Below, one piece after another: positions 1-7,928 of a stretch of DNA of 19,447 bases. Origin of the DNA: Oligoflexales bacterium. GTDB lineage: Bacteria > Bdellovibrionota_B > Oligoflexia > Oligoflexales > CACXFL01. The notes under the pieces are model-generated. The model saw only the letters and a list, made by a program, of their open reading frames with translations, did not search any database and was not told the origin of the DNA. Made by a program: the position numbers and the translations under genes. The stretch is taken from the NCBI GenBank assembly GCA_028282865.1, contig JANQHA010000514.1:1-19447 (forward strand), read 5' to 3'. Position 1 is the first letter of the stretch. Each line of letters starts with the position of its first letter.

Positions 1-660
1 ACCTTAGGGGAAGGATCTAGGTCGGTGAGTACTATTGAGCACCTGATGGCTGCTTTTTTAGGTCTTGGTATCGACAATGCCGAAGTAAGATTAGATGCCT
101 CCGAGGTTCCTATCATGGATGGTAGTGCGCTACCTTTTGCCACCGAGTTTCTCAAAGCTGGACTTAAACAGCAGAATATTCGACGCAAATCGCTTGTAGT
201 AAAAAAGGAATTTACCTTCCAAGATGACGATCGGTCGGTCACCATAAAACCAGCCAGTGAAACTAGCTACTACTGCAGTATTGATTTTGGAGAAGGCTTT
301 ATCGGCCGCCAATCGATAGACTTTGCTTTTTCTACGGATAACTTTATGAACCTAGCGGACTCCAGGACTTTTTGTCATATCAACGAAGTAAACTACCTGA
401 AGAGTATAGGGCTTGCCCAAGGTGGATCTCTTGAAAATGCTATCGTGGTCACTGATGACGGAATTATGAACCAAGATGGACTGCGCAATAAAGATGAATT
501 TGTTCGTCATAAACTAATAGATTGCATTGGAGACCTATTTCTTTTAGGTGCTCCAATAATTGGCCGGGTTATCGTAAATAAGCCTGGGCACGGCCTCCAC
601 AAAAAATTTATGGAAGAAGCCCTAGCGCGAAAAGATGAGCTGTTTGCAGCAGACATTTAA
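1..660 (+). CDS. lpxC: UDP-3-O-acyl-N-acetylglucosamine deacetylase LpxC (5' truncated by window edge)
   Basis: LpxC is the cytosolic zinc amidase that removes the N-acetyl group from UDP-3-O-acyl-GlcNAc, the committed step of lipid A synthesis. The reading frame is open from base 1 (T-L-G-E-G-S-R-S-V...), so the gene starts before the window. The GTG at 25 lies inside the protein and is not the start. About 70 N-terminal residues of a roughly 300-residue family are missing. Visible landmarks are the S-T-I-E-H-L motif with the catalytic Glu and first zinc His (His codon 40-42), GLGIDNA, the PIMDGSA substrate loop, the R-H-K-L-I-D zinc pair (His 508-510, Asp 520-522), and the C-terminal G-H-G-L-H-K active-site histidine region. 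All catalytic residues that fall in the window are present. The stop overlaps the end of the convergent TPR gene by a few bases. Identification is secure. Confidence 0.97.
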   Translation, partial: TLGEGSRSVSTIEHLMAAFLGLGIDNAEVRLDASEVPIMDGSALPFATEFLKAGLKQQNIRRKSLVVKKEFTFQDDDRSVTIKPASETSYYCSIDFGEGFIGRQSIDFAFSTDNFMNLADSRTFCHINEVNYLKSIGLAQGGSLENAIVVTDDGIMNQDGLRNKDEFVRHKLIDCIGDLFLLGAPIIGRVIVNKPGHGLHKKFMEEALARKDELFAADI

Positions 661-1640
661 CCGCTTTTTTCAACCTGAGCAACTTTATCTAAAAAAACGA
701 TATTTTCTTGAGACCAATGAAGACCATCTAGTTTGCTGAGTATCCAAGGAAGCTTGTTAAAAAAAGCTGGATTCTTTTTGGTTTGCTCCCAATCGACACG
801 GTCGACAATGTTTGAAAACCACTCTGGAATTTCAGCGGTAAAAGACAGGTCCATCAGCATAAAAACCAGTTCAGACTGTTCACCTTCATTAGATAGATAC
901 GGACTAAGCCTGTCCCAACAATACTTAAGCCGGTCTTCAGTAGGCTCACATAGAGCGATCAACCCAAAAAAAGTCGCGACTTCAATGTTTTGACCAGTCA
1001 GTGCCTCACAATCGACCAATGCTTTCCATGCTGACTTATAATCGGAGAGGGCATGATAAGCTTTCGCAAGCTGAAAGAATGCTAAGGTTTCACTTGATGA
1101 AAGTTTTGTCGCTGCATGCAAGCAGTCGACAGCTTCCTCTGCCATTCCCAACTCTAGCATTGCCTGTCCTTGGATTGTATAGATGCAGGCTATAGGCTGT
1201 TCAACCTTCTCACACTCAGCGACACACTCCTGAAGCTGCCCGGTATTAAGCGCAGTCCAGGCTGCTAGAAAACGAAATGCAGCTAAACCGCTTTGATCAG
1301 CTAACATGCCAATGCAGCTGTAAAAGGCCCTGCCCTTATCATTTATCACCGCTAGTTCACCAAGCTCAGAAACAAAGCCCATCAAATCAAAGCTATGGTC
1401 TGCGAGCACCTGCTCTATCCTTATAAGGTCTGCATAGATGTTGCTGGAGTTATCGATAAACTGATTAACTTCCTGAAACCATACTGAAAGCCGGTGTTCA
1501 CTCTCGCTACGAAGAAGTTTATCAATACTCATAATAAACTTATCTGCTGGATGGTCCAAACTTAAAGTTTTCTTGGCCATAGTTCGAAACCAATCCTCTA
1601 AGGAAGGGTAATCGGCTAACTGACTCCACCTATATTCCAT
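657..1640 (-). CDS. TPR-like repeat protein, function unknown
   Basis: A 327-residue, probably cytoplasmic protein with no signal peptide or membrane helix. It is rich in paired amphipathic helices. The clearest tetratricopeptide-like stretch is about residues 150-225, with the Ala/Gly/Tyr spacing of TPR units (GQAMLELGMAEEAVDCLHAA, then FQLAKAYHALSDYKSAW). The N-terminal half is helical but not recognisable, and the C-terminal part carries many Trp/Phe residues (WFSN, WILSKL, LHWSQ). TPRs usually serve as protein-protein docking scaffolds, so a partner-binding role is likely but no partner can be named. It stands alone on the minus strand, tail-to-tail with lpxC and divergent from the comEC-like gene. 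The ATG at 1640 is the first start of the open frame. Confidence 0.7.
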   Translation of the reverse strand: MEYRWSQLADYPSLEDWFRTMAKKTLSLDHPADKFIMSIDKLLRSESEHRLSVWFQEVNQFIDNSSNIYADLIRIEQVLADHSFDLMGFVSELGELAVINDKGRAFYSCIGMLADQSGLAAFRFLAAWTALNTGQLQECVAECEKVEQPIACIYTIQGQAMLELGMAEEAVDCLHAATKLSSSETLAFFQLAKAYHALSDYKSAWKALVDCEALTGQNIEVATFFGLIALCEPTEDRLKYCWDRLSPYLSNEGEQSELVFMLMDLSFTAEIPEWFSNIVDRVDWEQTKKNPAFFNKLPWILSKLDGLHWSQENIVFLDKVAQVEKSG

Positions 1641-1803
1641 AAACCACTCGAGTTAATAATTCCACCACCACTAACTGACGGGGTGCACTAATAAATGACT
1701 CGCAAAGACAATTGCCATTCTACCATAAACAAGCTCAATAGTCTCTGGCACGCAGCCATACTTCAAGATTACAATCTAGCCGATTTAATGGAGTACCGAG
1801 CAT

Positions 1804-3153
1804 ATGCTCAATATTATATTTGGGATCATAGTATTCGTGTTATCCGCATTTATCTGTAGTCAAACTCAAAACCTCTCTGAGTTTACCCGTCAAAATGCGC
1901 AGGCTCTTATATATATACCTTTATTTTTGCTTGCAGCAGGCAAATATCTCAAGGTTATGCCAGTATTCCTACAGGCGATCCTGCTAGCCCTGCTCGCATC
2001 AGTGTGGGCTCGTCTGCACTACGCACCACCATCAAAGCAGGTCGTTTCCGTTGAGGTTTTAGAGGCAAGACAAGGCATTACGAGAAGCTCCGGCATATTG
2101 ATTGTACAAGACCATGATAAAAACCACTACAGCGTCCGCGGGCGAGGTTGGCCAGGGGATAAAGGCACGATTTCCTGCAGTAAAGTCTGCTATTTTAGAC
2201 CGACGTCAAGGAGTATATCAGCTCAACATGCTTGGCGCGACTATGCCAGGCAGCTACGAATGCAAATCACTAAAATGCCTGAGGGCATCCAACCATGGTG
2301 CAAGGCACTTTTATTAGGAGACAAGTCACTACTCGAAAGCAGCCAAGTACAATCTTTTAAAGGGCTAGGGATGTACCACTTACTGGTTATTAGCGGGCTT
2401 CATATCGGCTTCATTGCTGTAGTACTAATGAGCCTACTAAAAACACCTATACTGATCTTATACAGCTTAAAAATAATTAACCCCATTTTCATACCCTACC
2501 TTGTCATAACAATTCGAGTAATCGGCATCATAGTGATTGTTTTATTTTGCTTAGTACTCGGTTTTCCAGTATCAGCCCAAAGAGCAGCACTTATTTTTAC
2601 ATCAGCTAATATACTCAAAATGATAGGTTCAAGAAGCTCACGTCTATGCGCAATTATTTTCGCTGGAGCGGCTCAGATTTTATTATTTCCCGAGGGTATT
2701 TGGGGCCTGGGTTCTGCATTAAGCTGGGGAGCATATTTGATATTTTCCAGTAGCAACCTGGACCGCGGCAAGACGCTAAAAGACTGGGCACTAGAAACCC
2801 TTAAAATATATTGGTTTCTGTTCCTGTGGATATACGCCCTTTTAAATCAACTCACCCCATTTGCTATTATCTTCAACCTGCTTCTCATTCCTATTTTCAG
2901 CCCTCTTTTTATAGCGCTATTTGCTACGGTTTTTCTTCCGCCAAACCATAATTTAGTCTGGGAGGTTTTTTTTCATTTAGAAGGGTTTAGTTTTGTGATT
3001 CAATACTATTACAATCTTATAGGGGCTCCTTTTGAAAACCTAGTAGGTTTGTATGCGTTACCACCATTTTTACGCGGAAGTTGTCTGCTATGGGCGCTGT
3101 TGTTATTGTTTAAAAGGTATAAGGCAGAATTTTTTGAACTTAGGAGATACTGA
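1804..3153 (+). CDS. Short ComEC/Rec2-family membrane protein without C-terminal nuclease-like domain
   Basis: ComEC/Rec2 proteins form the inner-membrane channel that carries single-stranded DNA into naturally competent cells. This 449-residue protein has N-terminal membrane helices (about residues 3-20 and 34-68), then an OB-like soluble segment (about 80-135, VSVEVLEARQG and a Cys pair at 125/129, DUF4131-like). The competence domain follows, with its hallmark ALLLGDKSLL (168-177) and HLLVISGLHIG (192-202), then several further hydrophobic helices to the C terminus. Full-length family members are roughly 700-800 residues and end in a metallo-beta-lactamase-like domain. That part is absent, and the next gene begins at the stop codon, so this is a genuine short form rather than a frameshift. 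A GGAG at 1790-1793 supports the ATG at 1804. DNA uptake is the family expectation, but a role without the nuclease-like domain is unproven. Confidence 0.85.
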   Translation: MLNIIFGIIVFVLSAFICSQTQNLSEFTRQNAQALIYIPLFLLAAGKYLKVMPVFLQAILLALLASVWARLHYAPPSKQVVSVEVLEARQGITRSSGILIVQDHDKNHYSVRGRGWPGDKGTISCSKVCYFRPTSRSISAQHAWRDYARQLRMQITKMPEGIQPWCKALLLGDKSLLESSQVQSFKGLGMYHLLVISGLHIGFIAVVLMSLLKTPILILYSLKIINPIFIPYLVITIRVIGIIVIVLFCLVLGFPVSAQRAALIFTSANILKMIGSRSSRLCAIIFAGAAQILLFPEGIWGLGSALSWGAYLIFSSSNLDRGKTLKDWALETLKIYWFLFLWIYALLNQLTPFAIIFNLLLIPIFSPLFIALFATVFLPPNHNLVWEVFFHLEGFSFVIQYYYNLIGAPFENLVGLYALPPFLRGSCLLWALLLLFKRYKAEFFELRRY

Positions 3154-3599
3154 TGGATAACATTTGGGCCGGAAAATCAGTAATGATCGTTGACGATATG
3201 ATAAAGGTACGGCGAAACTTGGAAGCTCTTTATAAAAGCTTAGGCCTCAAGGTAGTCGGTATGGCTTCAGATGGGGTAGAAGCACTAGAGCTGCTGGAAA
3301 GCGTAAAACCTGACTTAATAAGTGTCGATATCATTATGCCTAAGATGGATGGAATTGAATTTTTTCGCACTGTTCAAACATGCTTTAGCGGCAAAGGTTA
3401 CAAACCCAAATATTTATTTATTAGTTACCTAGCTTCGGAGCCACAAGTCATAGAAGCCTACAAGGAAGAGATACCCGAGCATTTGTTTGTACCAAAGTAC
3501 TTCAATAAAGAGTTATTAATAGAACGCTTGGATTTAATCTTTGGCTCAACGACCGCACTTCCCACAGATGCGGTACCGGAAGCAACACCTGAAGTTTAG
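3153..3599 (+). CDS. Single-domain CheY-like response regulator
   Basis: A 148-residue stand-alone receiver domain. It has the acidic pair D14-D15 in VMIVDD, the phospho-acceptor Asp59 in LISVDIIMPKMDG, the switch Ser91 in YLFISYL and the conserved Lys115 in FVPKYF, so it should accept phosphate from a histidine kinase. The Lys is followed by Tyr rather than the usual Pro. No DNA-binding or enzymatic output domain follows. The last 18 or so residues are a Pro/Thr/Glu-rich tail, so output must come through protein contact. The ATG overlaps the TGA of the comEC-like gene by one base, and an AGGAG at 3142-3146 lies inside that gene, which indicates translational coupling. No cognate kinase is encoded in the window. 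Confidence 0.9.
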   Translation: MDNIWAGKSVMIVDDMIKVRRNLEALYKSLGLKVVGMASDGVEALELLESVKPDLISVDIIMPKMDGIEFFRTVQTCFSGKGYKPKYLFISYLASEPQVIEAYKEEIPEHLFVPKYFNKELLIERLDLIFGSTTALPTDAVPEATPEV

Positions 3600-3608
3600 A
3601 GCCTACCA

Positions 3609-4775
3609 CTAAGAGGCCGCTGACTCGGCGGGTTGCTCGGTGCTAGAACTCACTACAGAGTTTAATGCGCCGTGATTGAGCCCCTGCTTTGTCTGCTTAT
3701 TACTTTTACTCAAAGCTATAAACGCGCTAGCACCAGAAACAATCAAAGAAAATAAAGATATAAAGTAAAATGCAGGATGAACTAAAACACCCAGCAGTAA
3801 AAACATCGCAGAAATCAGCGCACAAACGATTGCATTGACCACTACTTTGTCATTATGGATCACTGCTAGTTCGCTCTTCATGATACCTTTGCCGTTACCA
3901 TCAATTAATATATTTTTAACAACTGGCCGGTAAAAATGCTTTAACGCACTCTGTGGTCGGTATTGGTAAGTTGCGTGCCAGACCGGGAAGTGTATAAGCT
4001 GGATTCCTGCGATTTCCATCTCCGTTCTGATATCTACTAAGTAGTCGACGTCTAAATCAGCCAAGCGGGAATGATAAAGCTCTAAATGCCTGCGAGCACG
4101 CCTCAGCGCCTCGTCAGAATCTACCTGGGTCGACATAATAGACAGTCCATTAGAGTACTTATAATCAAAAAACTCCCTTTGAGCGTAGACACCGCCTGAT
4201 TCTTCGTCCCCCCCTATGGAAACTTGCTCAGTCGCTGGCTCCATTCGCCCTCTAGAAAATGTCGAGTCCAGCGGAAACCCGTCCCAATCAACCGCAACAG
4301 CTTCTTTAGGGCTATGAAGGCGGGTTAGCCCCCAGGTTTCGCATATATTATTTCTCGCGCTGACAGCCCACCGGTAACTTCTTCTAAATTCTCCGTTCTC
4401 GATCAAATAGTTTGATCCCGGCCGCAGGTTTAAAGTATTTCGACCATGACGCTTAACCAACCCCCTCCAAACAGTATGAGCATCTATCGATGTAACCCAA
4501 AATGGTAGACTCATTCCCCTGACATCTAAAACCACAAACTCCTCGTCAGCCGACTCTGGCCTGTGATGCATACGACGCAGCCACTCATGGGAGGCAGACT
4601 TCACATCGGGAGCGTTGGTTGTGTTCGGTATAATATAGTGATCACCAAAAATCTCCTTTTGCCCCGTATCCAAATCGAGGGTAAAACTGGTCGAGCATAC
4701 TTGGCAGACGTGAACAGCATTCTGCAGGTTGAACTGAGCGGTAGAGTTGCAAGATGGACACGATAACTCATGCAT
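3609..4775 (-). CDS. Zinc-ribbon membrane protein, function unknown
   Basis: A 388-residue protein that I do not recognise as a named family. The first 35 residues form a probable zinc ribbon: CPSC at 6-9 and CQVC about 20 residues later (C-x2-C ... C-x2-C). A long soluble middle follows, with several Trp-rich beta-like segments (FVVLDVRGMSLPFWVTS, YRWAVSARN, IQLIHFPVWHATYQY). Near residues 312-355 there are two closely spaced hydrophobic helices, VVVNAIVCALISAMFLLLGVLV and the FYFISLFSLIVSGASAF run, so it is probably an inner-membrane protein with a cytoplasmic zinc ribbon. The C-terminal tail is Ser/Gln/Glu-rich. An AGGAG about 10 bases upstream on the minus strand supports this start. It is divergent from dnaK and shares the 199-base intergenic region with it. 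The repeated W/F-P-F/V-W motif hints at a duplicated fold. Confidence 0.65.
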   Translation of the reverse strand: MHELSCPSCNSTAQFNLQNAVHVCQVCSTSFTLDLDTGQKEIFGDHYIIPNTTNAPDVKSASHEWLRRMHHRPESADEEFVVLDVRGMSLPFWVTSIDAHTVWRGLVKRHGRNTLNLRPGSNYLIENGEFRRSYRWAVSARNNICETWGLTRLHSPKEAVAVDWDGFPLDSTFSRGRMEPATEQVSIGGDEESGGVYAQREFFDYKYSNGLSIMSTQVDSDEALRRARRHLELYHSRLADLDVDYLVDIRTEMEIAGIQLIHFPVWHATYQYRPQSALKHFYRPVVKNILIDGNGKGIMKSELAVIHNDKVVVNAIVCALISAMFLLLGVLVHPAFYFISLFSLIVSGASAFIALSKSNKQTKQGLNHGALNSVVSSSTEQPAESAAS

Positions 4776-4813
4776 AATGGTCTTCTCCTTTATTTCCTAT
4801 GATATCATGTTCT

Positions 4814-4832
4814 CCCCTTGACATTCGAGGGG
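4814..4832. promoter_or_regulatory. Inverted repeat overlapping the -35 of the putative dnaK promoter
   Basis: Arms CCCCTTGA (4814-4821) and TCGAGGGG (4825-4832) are separated by three bases and match at seven of eight positions. The dyad lies directly on the TTGACA -35 hexamer, the position expected of a repressor operator. It is not the CIRCE sequence bound by HrcA, so the regulator is unknown. Confidence 0.4.
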
Positions 4833-4845
4833 CTGACATTATGTT
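4818..4845 (+). promoter_or_regulatory. Putative sigma70-type promoter for dnaK
   Basis: A consensus TTGACA at 4818-4823 is followed, after 16 bases, by TATGTT at 4840-4845 (four of six matches to TATAAT). Transcription would start near 4852 and leave a leader of about 120 bases before dnaK. I see no convincing sigma32-type CCCCAT -10 element, so if dnaK is heat inducible, control would have to act on this promoter or its leader. Confidence 0.5.
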
Positions 4846-4909
4846 TGTAGTCAGAGAGGGGAGCAAACTTGCAATAACCTAATGTTATCAGTATCTTAAG
4901 GTAGATAGT

Positions 4910-4936
4910 GGTCAGGTTAGCAAAACTGCTAAGACC
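4910..4936 (+). promoter_or_regulatory. Leader hairpin or operator upstream of dnaK
   Basis: TTAGCA (4917-4922) and TGCTAA (4927-4932) form a perfect dyad around AAAC. The flanks GGTC (4910-4913) and GACC (4933-4936) also pair, giving a 10-base-pair stem with a three-base bulge (AGG) on the left side. TTAGCA...TGCTAA resembles the outer bases of CIRCE, but the spacing (4 bases) is far shorter than the CIRCE layout. In the transcript it would fold about 40 bases before the start codon, so an RNA role such as a thermosensor is possible, as is a protein-bound operator. Confidence 0.45.
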
Positions 4937-4974
4937 CCGGAAATGTCAGAAATAGGTTCATGTGGAGATAGAAC

Positions 4975-6894
4975 ATGGGAAAAATCATTGGAATCGACTT
5001 GGGTACCACTAACTCGGTGGTTGCCGTTATGGAACAAGGTCAGGCTAAAATCATACCGAACGCTGAGGGTCAAAGAACGACTCCTAGTGTCGTGGCCTTC
5101 ACTAAAGATGGTGAAGTCTTGGTAGGCAGCGCAGCTCGTAGGCAGGCAGTCACAAATCCAGAGAACACAATCTATTCAGCGAAACGCTTCATCGGAACCA
5201 CTTTCAAGGAACGGGGCGATGAGTCTGGAAAAATGCCTTATAAGGTTGTCGAGGGCAAAGGCGGCATGACTGTCTTCGAGATTGCTGGTAAGCAATACAC
5301 TCCTCCAGAAATCTCTGCAAAGGTGCTGTCAAAGCTTAAACAAGCGGCAGAAGACTACCTCGGTGAGACTGTCACCGAAGCCGTGATCACCGTTCCTGCT
5401 TATTTTAACGACAGTCAACGTCAGGCTACAAAAGATGCTGGTAAGATTGCCGGTTTGGAAGTCAAAAGAATTGTTAACGAACCAACAGCTGCTGCGCTAG
5501 CTTATGGTTTAGACAAAAAGAAAAGTGAAAAGATCGCCGTGTTTGACTTTGGTGGTGGTACTTTTGACATCTCTATCCTAGAAGTTGGTGAGAGCGTTGT
5601 TGAAGTGTTAGCGACTGGTGGTAACAACCACTTAGGCGGTGATAACATCGACGAAGAGCTTATCAAGTTTTTGGTTGATAGCTTCAAAAGTGATACTGGA
5701 GTTGACATCTCCTCTGACCCAATGGCTATGCAGCGGCTTAAAGAGGCTGCGGAGAAAGCTAAAATTGAGCTTTCTTCAGCTCAGTCTACAGAAGTCAATT
5801 TACCATTCTTAACAGCCGACCAGTCAGGCCCTAAGCACTTAAACCTTAGTTTAACCCGTGCTAAGTTTGAACAAATTATCAACAGTATCGTTGATCAAAC
5901 TTTATCACCTTGTAAGACAGTGGTTGCTGATGCAGGACTATCTACTTCGGAAATCAATGAAGTTATTTTGGTTGGTGGCTCAACACGAATCCCAATGGTT
6001 CAAGATCGGGTCAAAGAGTTCTTTGGTCGAGAATCAAACAAGTCGGTAAACCCAGATGAGGTTGTTGGCATTGGCGCAGCAATTCAAGCTGGTGTTTTAG
6101 CCGGAGATGTTAAAGACGTTCTACTTCTCGACGTAACACCGCTTACTTTAGGGATTGAAACTCAAGGGGGCATCTCTACAAAGCTTATTGAGCGAAACAC
6201 AACGATACCTACTAAGAAGAGTCAAATTTTTTCAACTGCTGCGAACAATCAGACTTCAGTTGAAATCAATGTTCTCCAAGGTGAAAGAGAGATGGCTGCT
6301 GACAACAGACGCTTAGCGCAGTTCAGCCTGGTTGATCTGCCACCAGCACCACGTGGAGTTCCGCAGATTGAAGTAACTTTTGACATCGATGCTAATGGCA
6401 TCCTCCAGGTCTCTGCAAAAGATATGGGTACTGGTAAAGAGCAAAAAATTACGGTTCAGTCGGCAACCGCCTTAAGCGATGATGAGATCGATAAAATGGT
6501 CAAAGATGCTGAGGTTAACGCTGAATCTGATAAGCAAAAGAGAGAAGTTGTAGAAGCTCGCAATGCTCTTGACACTATGATCTTTAGCATCGAAAAATCT
6601 ATCGCTGATAACAGTGATAAGGTCCCTGAAGATCTTAAAAAAGATCTTGAAGACGCTGTCACTGAAGCAAAAAGTAAACTAGATAGTGGCGATGCCGCAG
6701 CTCTTAAAACTGCCCGTGAAACGCTTGAACAAAAATCTCATAAACTAGCAGAGATTATTTACAAGCAAGCTCAGCAAGAGGGTGGAACTCAAGGAGCATC
6801 ATCGCAAGATGCTTCCGGAGCATCAGCTGGTGACAAGAAAGATAAAGACCCTAATGTGGTTGATGCAGAATTTGAAGATGGGCCTAACGCTTAA
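4975..6894 (+). CDS. dnaK: Molecular chaperone DnaK (Hsp70)
   Basis: DnaK is the cytosolic ATP-driven chaperone that binds exposed hydrophobic segments of unfolded proteins, working with DnaJ and GrpE. The 639 residues match the usual bacterial length. Landmarks: phosphate-1 loop [10 protein letters not shown] (5-14), Lys70, Glu169-Pro170, phosphate-2 loop [11 protein letters not shown] (190-200), adenosine motif [10 protein letters not shown] near 335-345, the hydrophobic interdomain linker VLLLDVTPL near 385, the beta-sandwich substrate domain, and a helical lid ending in a Gly/Ser/Ala-rich tail followed by NVVDAEFED, the bacterial C-terminal signature. A GGAG at 4964-4967, seven bases upstream, sets the ATG. 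grpE and dnaJ are not adjacent: the gene is monocistronic, with an upstream promoter region containing two dyads and a terminator just after the stop. Confidence 0.99.
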   Translation: MGKIIGIDLGTTNSVVAVMEQGQAKIIPNAEGQRTTPSVVAFTKDGEVLVGSAARRQAVTNPENTIYSAKRFIGTTFKERGDESGKMPYKVVEGKGGMTVFEIAGKQYTPPEISAKVLSKLKQAAEDYLGETVTEAVITVPAYFNDSQRQATKDAGKIAGLEVKRIVNEPTAAALAYGLDKKKSEKIAVFDFGGGTFDISILEVGESVVEVLATGGNNHLGGDNIDEELIKFLVDSFKSDTGVDISSDPMAMQRLKEAAEKAKIELSSAQSTEVNLPFLTADQSGPKHLNLSLTRAKFEQIINSIVDQTLSPCKTVVADAGLSTSEINEVILVGGSTRIPMVQDRVKEFFGRESNKSVNPDEVVGIGAAIQAGVLAGDVKDVLLLDVTPLTLGIETQGGISTKLIERNTTIPTKKSQIFSTAANNQTSVEINVLQGEREMAADNRRLAQFSLVDLPPAPRGVPQIEVTFDIDANGILQVSAKDMGTGKEQKITVQSATALSDDEIDKMVKDAEVNAESDKQKREVVEARNALDTMIFSIEKSIADNSDKVPEDLKKDLEDAVTEAKSKLDSGDAAALKTARETLEQKSHKLAEIIYKQAQQEGGTQGASSQDASGASAGDKKDKDPNVVDAEFEDGPNA

Positions 6895-6919
6895 GGTTCA
6901 ATATAGGTAAATTAATATT

Positions 6920-6956
6920 ATGCCCGATCGTGAAAGCGGTCGGGCATTCTAATTAT
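6920..6956 (+). terminator. Terminator after dnaK
   Basis: An 11-base-pair GC-rich stem (ATGCCCGATCG at 6920-6930 with CGGTCGGGCAT at 6937-6947, one G-U pair) closes a six-base loop about 25 bases after the dnaK stop. The following TCTAATTAT is only moderately T-rich, so termination may be less efficient than with a full T run. Confidence 0.75.
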
Positions 6957-6997
6957 CAGCACAACCCACACAGATAAACACCTGATATGAAAGAGTA

Positions 6998-7022
6998 TTT
7001 ACAGCCCAAAAGCATTTGTAAA
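6998..7022. promoter_or_regulatory. TTTACA-N13-TGTAAA dyad upstream of the TIGR02147 gene
   Basis: A perfect 6-base inverted repeat with a 13-base spacer lies about 75 bases before the TTG start of the regulator gene. The layout suits a dimeric regulator, possibly the TIGR02147 protein itself, but a dyad this short can arise by chance. I could not place a convincing -35/-10 pair in this gap. Confidence 0.25.
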
Positions 7023-7098
7023 CACTTTGTTTAAAAGGCTATTGCTCTCACCTCGTAGCTTGGATACATACTCCTGTAACTAAGAAGCTGAGGAAGAG

Positions 7099-7878
7099 TT
7101 GACTAGAAAAAAAATTAACCAACAAGTTTGGCTACTAAACAAGTTAACAGAAAGGTGCGCTAGAAACCCTTCCTACTCGTTACGGTCCTTTGCAAAGACT
7201 CTAGATATATCTCCAGCACTATTGTCACTACTGATGAATGGCAAACGGCCACTCACCCGAAAAACAGCTTTAAAGTTTTCAAAAAAACTTGCTCTTTCTC
7301 AAATCGAGTGTGACGAGTTGTTGTCCGTCATCGACAATTCCAAACAAACTCTTAAAGGTTCCAAGGTTGAAAAATATTTAAACATCGATGAATTCCATCT
7401 AATAGCTGATTGGTACCACTATGCCATTCTTTGTTTGGCAGATATAATCGATCAGCAAGCAGACCCTGGATGGATTAGCCAGAGATTAGGTATCACAAAA
7501 GCCGAAGCAAGGCTCGGCTTAGAGAGGCTAACTAGGTTAAACTTAATCGATATCAAAAATAATAAAATTCTGCGCAAACAGCGTGTTGTCTCGTCCCCCC
7601 GAGATGTGCCTTCAAGCGCAATTCGCAAGCACCACTACCAGAATCTTCGCCAAGCTGAAGAGGCCCTCGAAACATTAACTGTCGATCAGCGTTACTTTGG
7701 ATCTTCGACCTTCTGTTTTGATGAGCAAGACCTCGAAAAGGTAAAGGATGCCTTTCGTAAGTTTCAAGATGAGATTAGCTGCATTGCAAATAAAGGCAAA
7801 AACAAACGCCGGATATTTACAATGGCTATGCAAATGTTCCCAATAGATAAATCACCACCCGAGGAGAGTAAGGCTTGA
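7099..7878 (+). CDS. TIGR02147 family protein (DUF4423-type putative transcriptional regulator)
   Basis: A 259-residue cytoplasmic protein. Residues about 25-78 form a helix-turn-helix of the type YSLRSFAKTLDISPALLSLLMNGKRPLTRKTALKF. A winged-helix-like segment follows near 125-155 (WISQRLGITKAEARLGLERLTRLNLI). The family C-terminal region comes next: SSAIRKHHYQNLRQAEEAL, a YFGSSTF element in place of the usual (R/K)-x-x-S/G-S-x-T, and the final MQMFPID. The order and wording fit TIGR02147. These proteins are presumed DNA-binding regulators, but targets are mostly unknown. The TTG at 7099 is the first possible start after the in-frame TAA at 7081, with a GAGGAAG at 7090-7096. The first in-frame Met lies deep in the HTH. 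The gene sits 50 bases before the secreted-protein gene and may control it. Confidence 0.88.
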   Translation: MTRKKINQQVWLLNKLTERCARNPSYSLRSFAKTLDISPALLSLLMNGKRPLTRKTALKFSKKLALSQIECDELLSVIDNSKQTLKGSKVEKYLNIDEFHLIADWYHYAILCLADIIDQQADPGWISQRLGITKAEARLGLERLTRLNLIDIKNNKILRKQRVVSSPRDVPSSAIRKHHYQNLRQAEEALETLTVDQRYFGSSTFCFDEQDLEKVKDAFRKFQDEISCIANKGKNKRRIFTMAMQMFPIDKSPPEESKA

Positions 7879-7928
7879 CTGAAAATCTCGGCTTAATATT
7901 TTAACCCAATATAGAGAAAGGCAATACC

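Noticed and set aside
25..27. GTG at 25 as the lpxC start
   Set aside because: The frame is open to base 1, and the residues at 25 onward correspond to an internal part of LpxC with the zinc-binding His.
1804..3153. ComEC-like gene as a frameshifted pseudogene
   Set aside because: The frame is intact, and the response regulator overlaps its stop with a ribosome-binding site, leaving no remnant of a downstream nuclease domain.
4910..4936. CIRCE/HrcA operator upstream of dnaK
   Set aside because: Only the outer TTAGCA/TGCTAA bases match, with a four-base spacer. CIRCE needs nine-base arms and a nine-base spacer.
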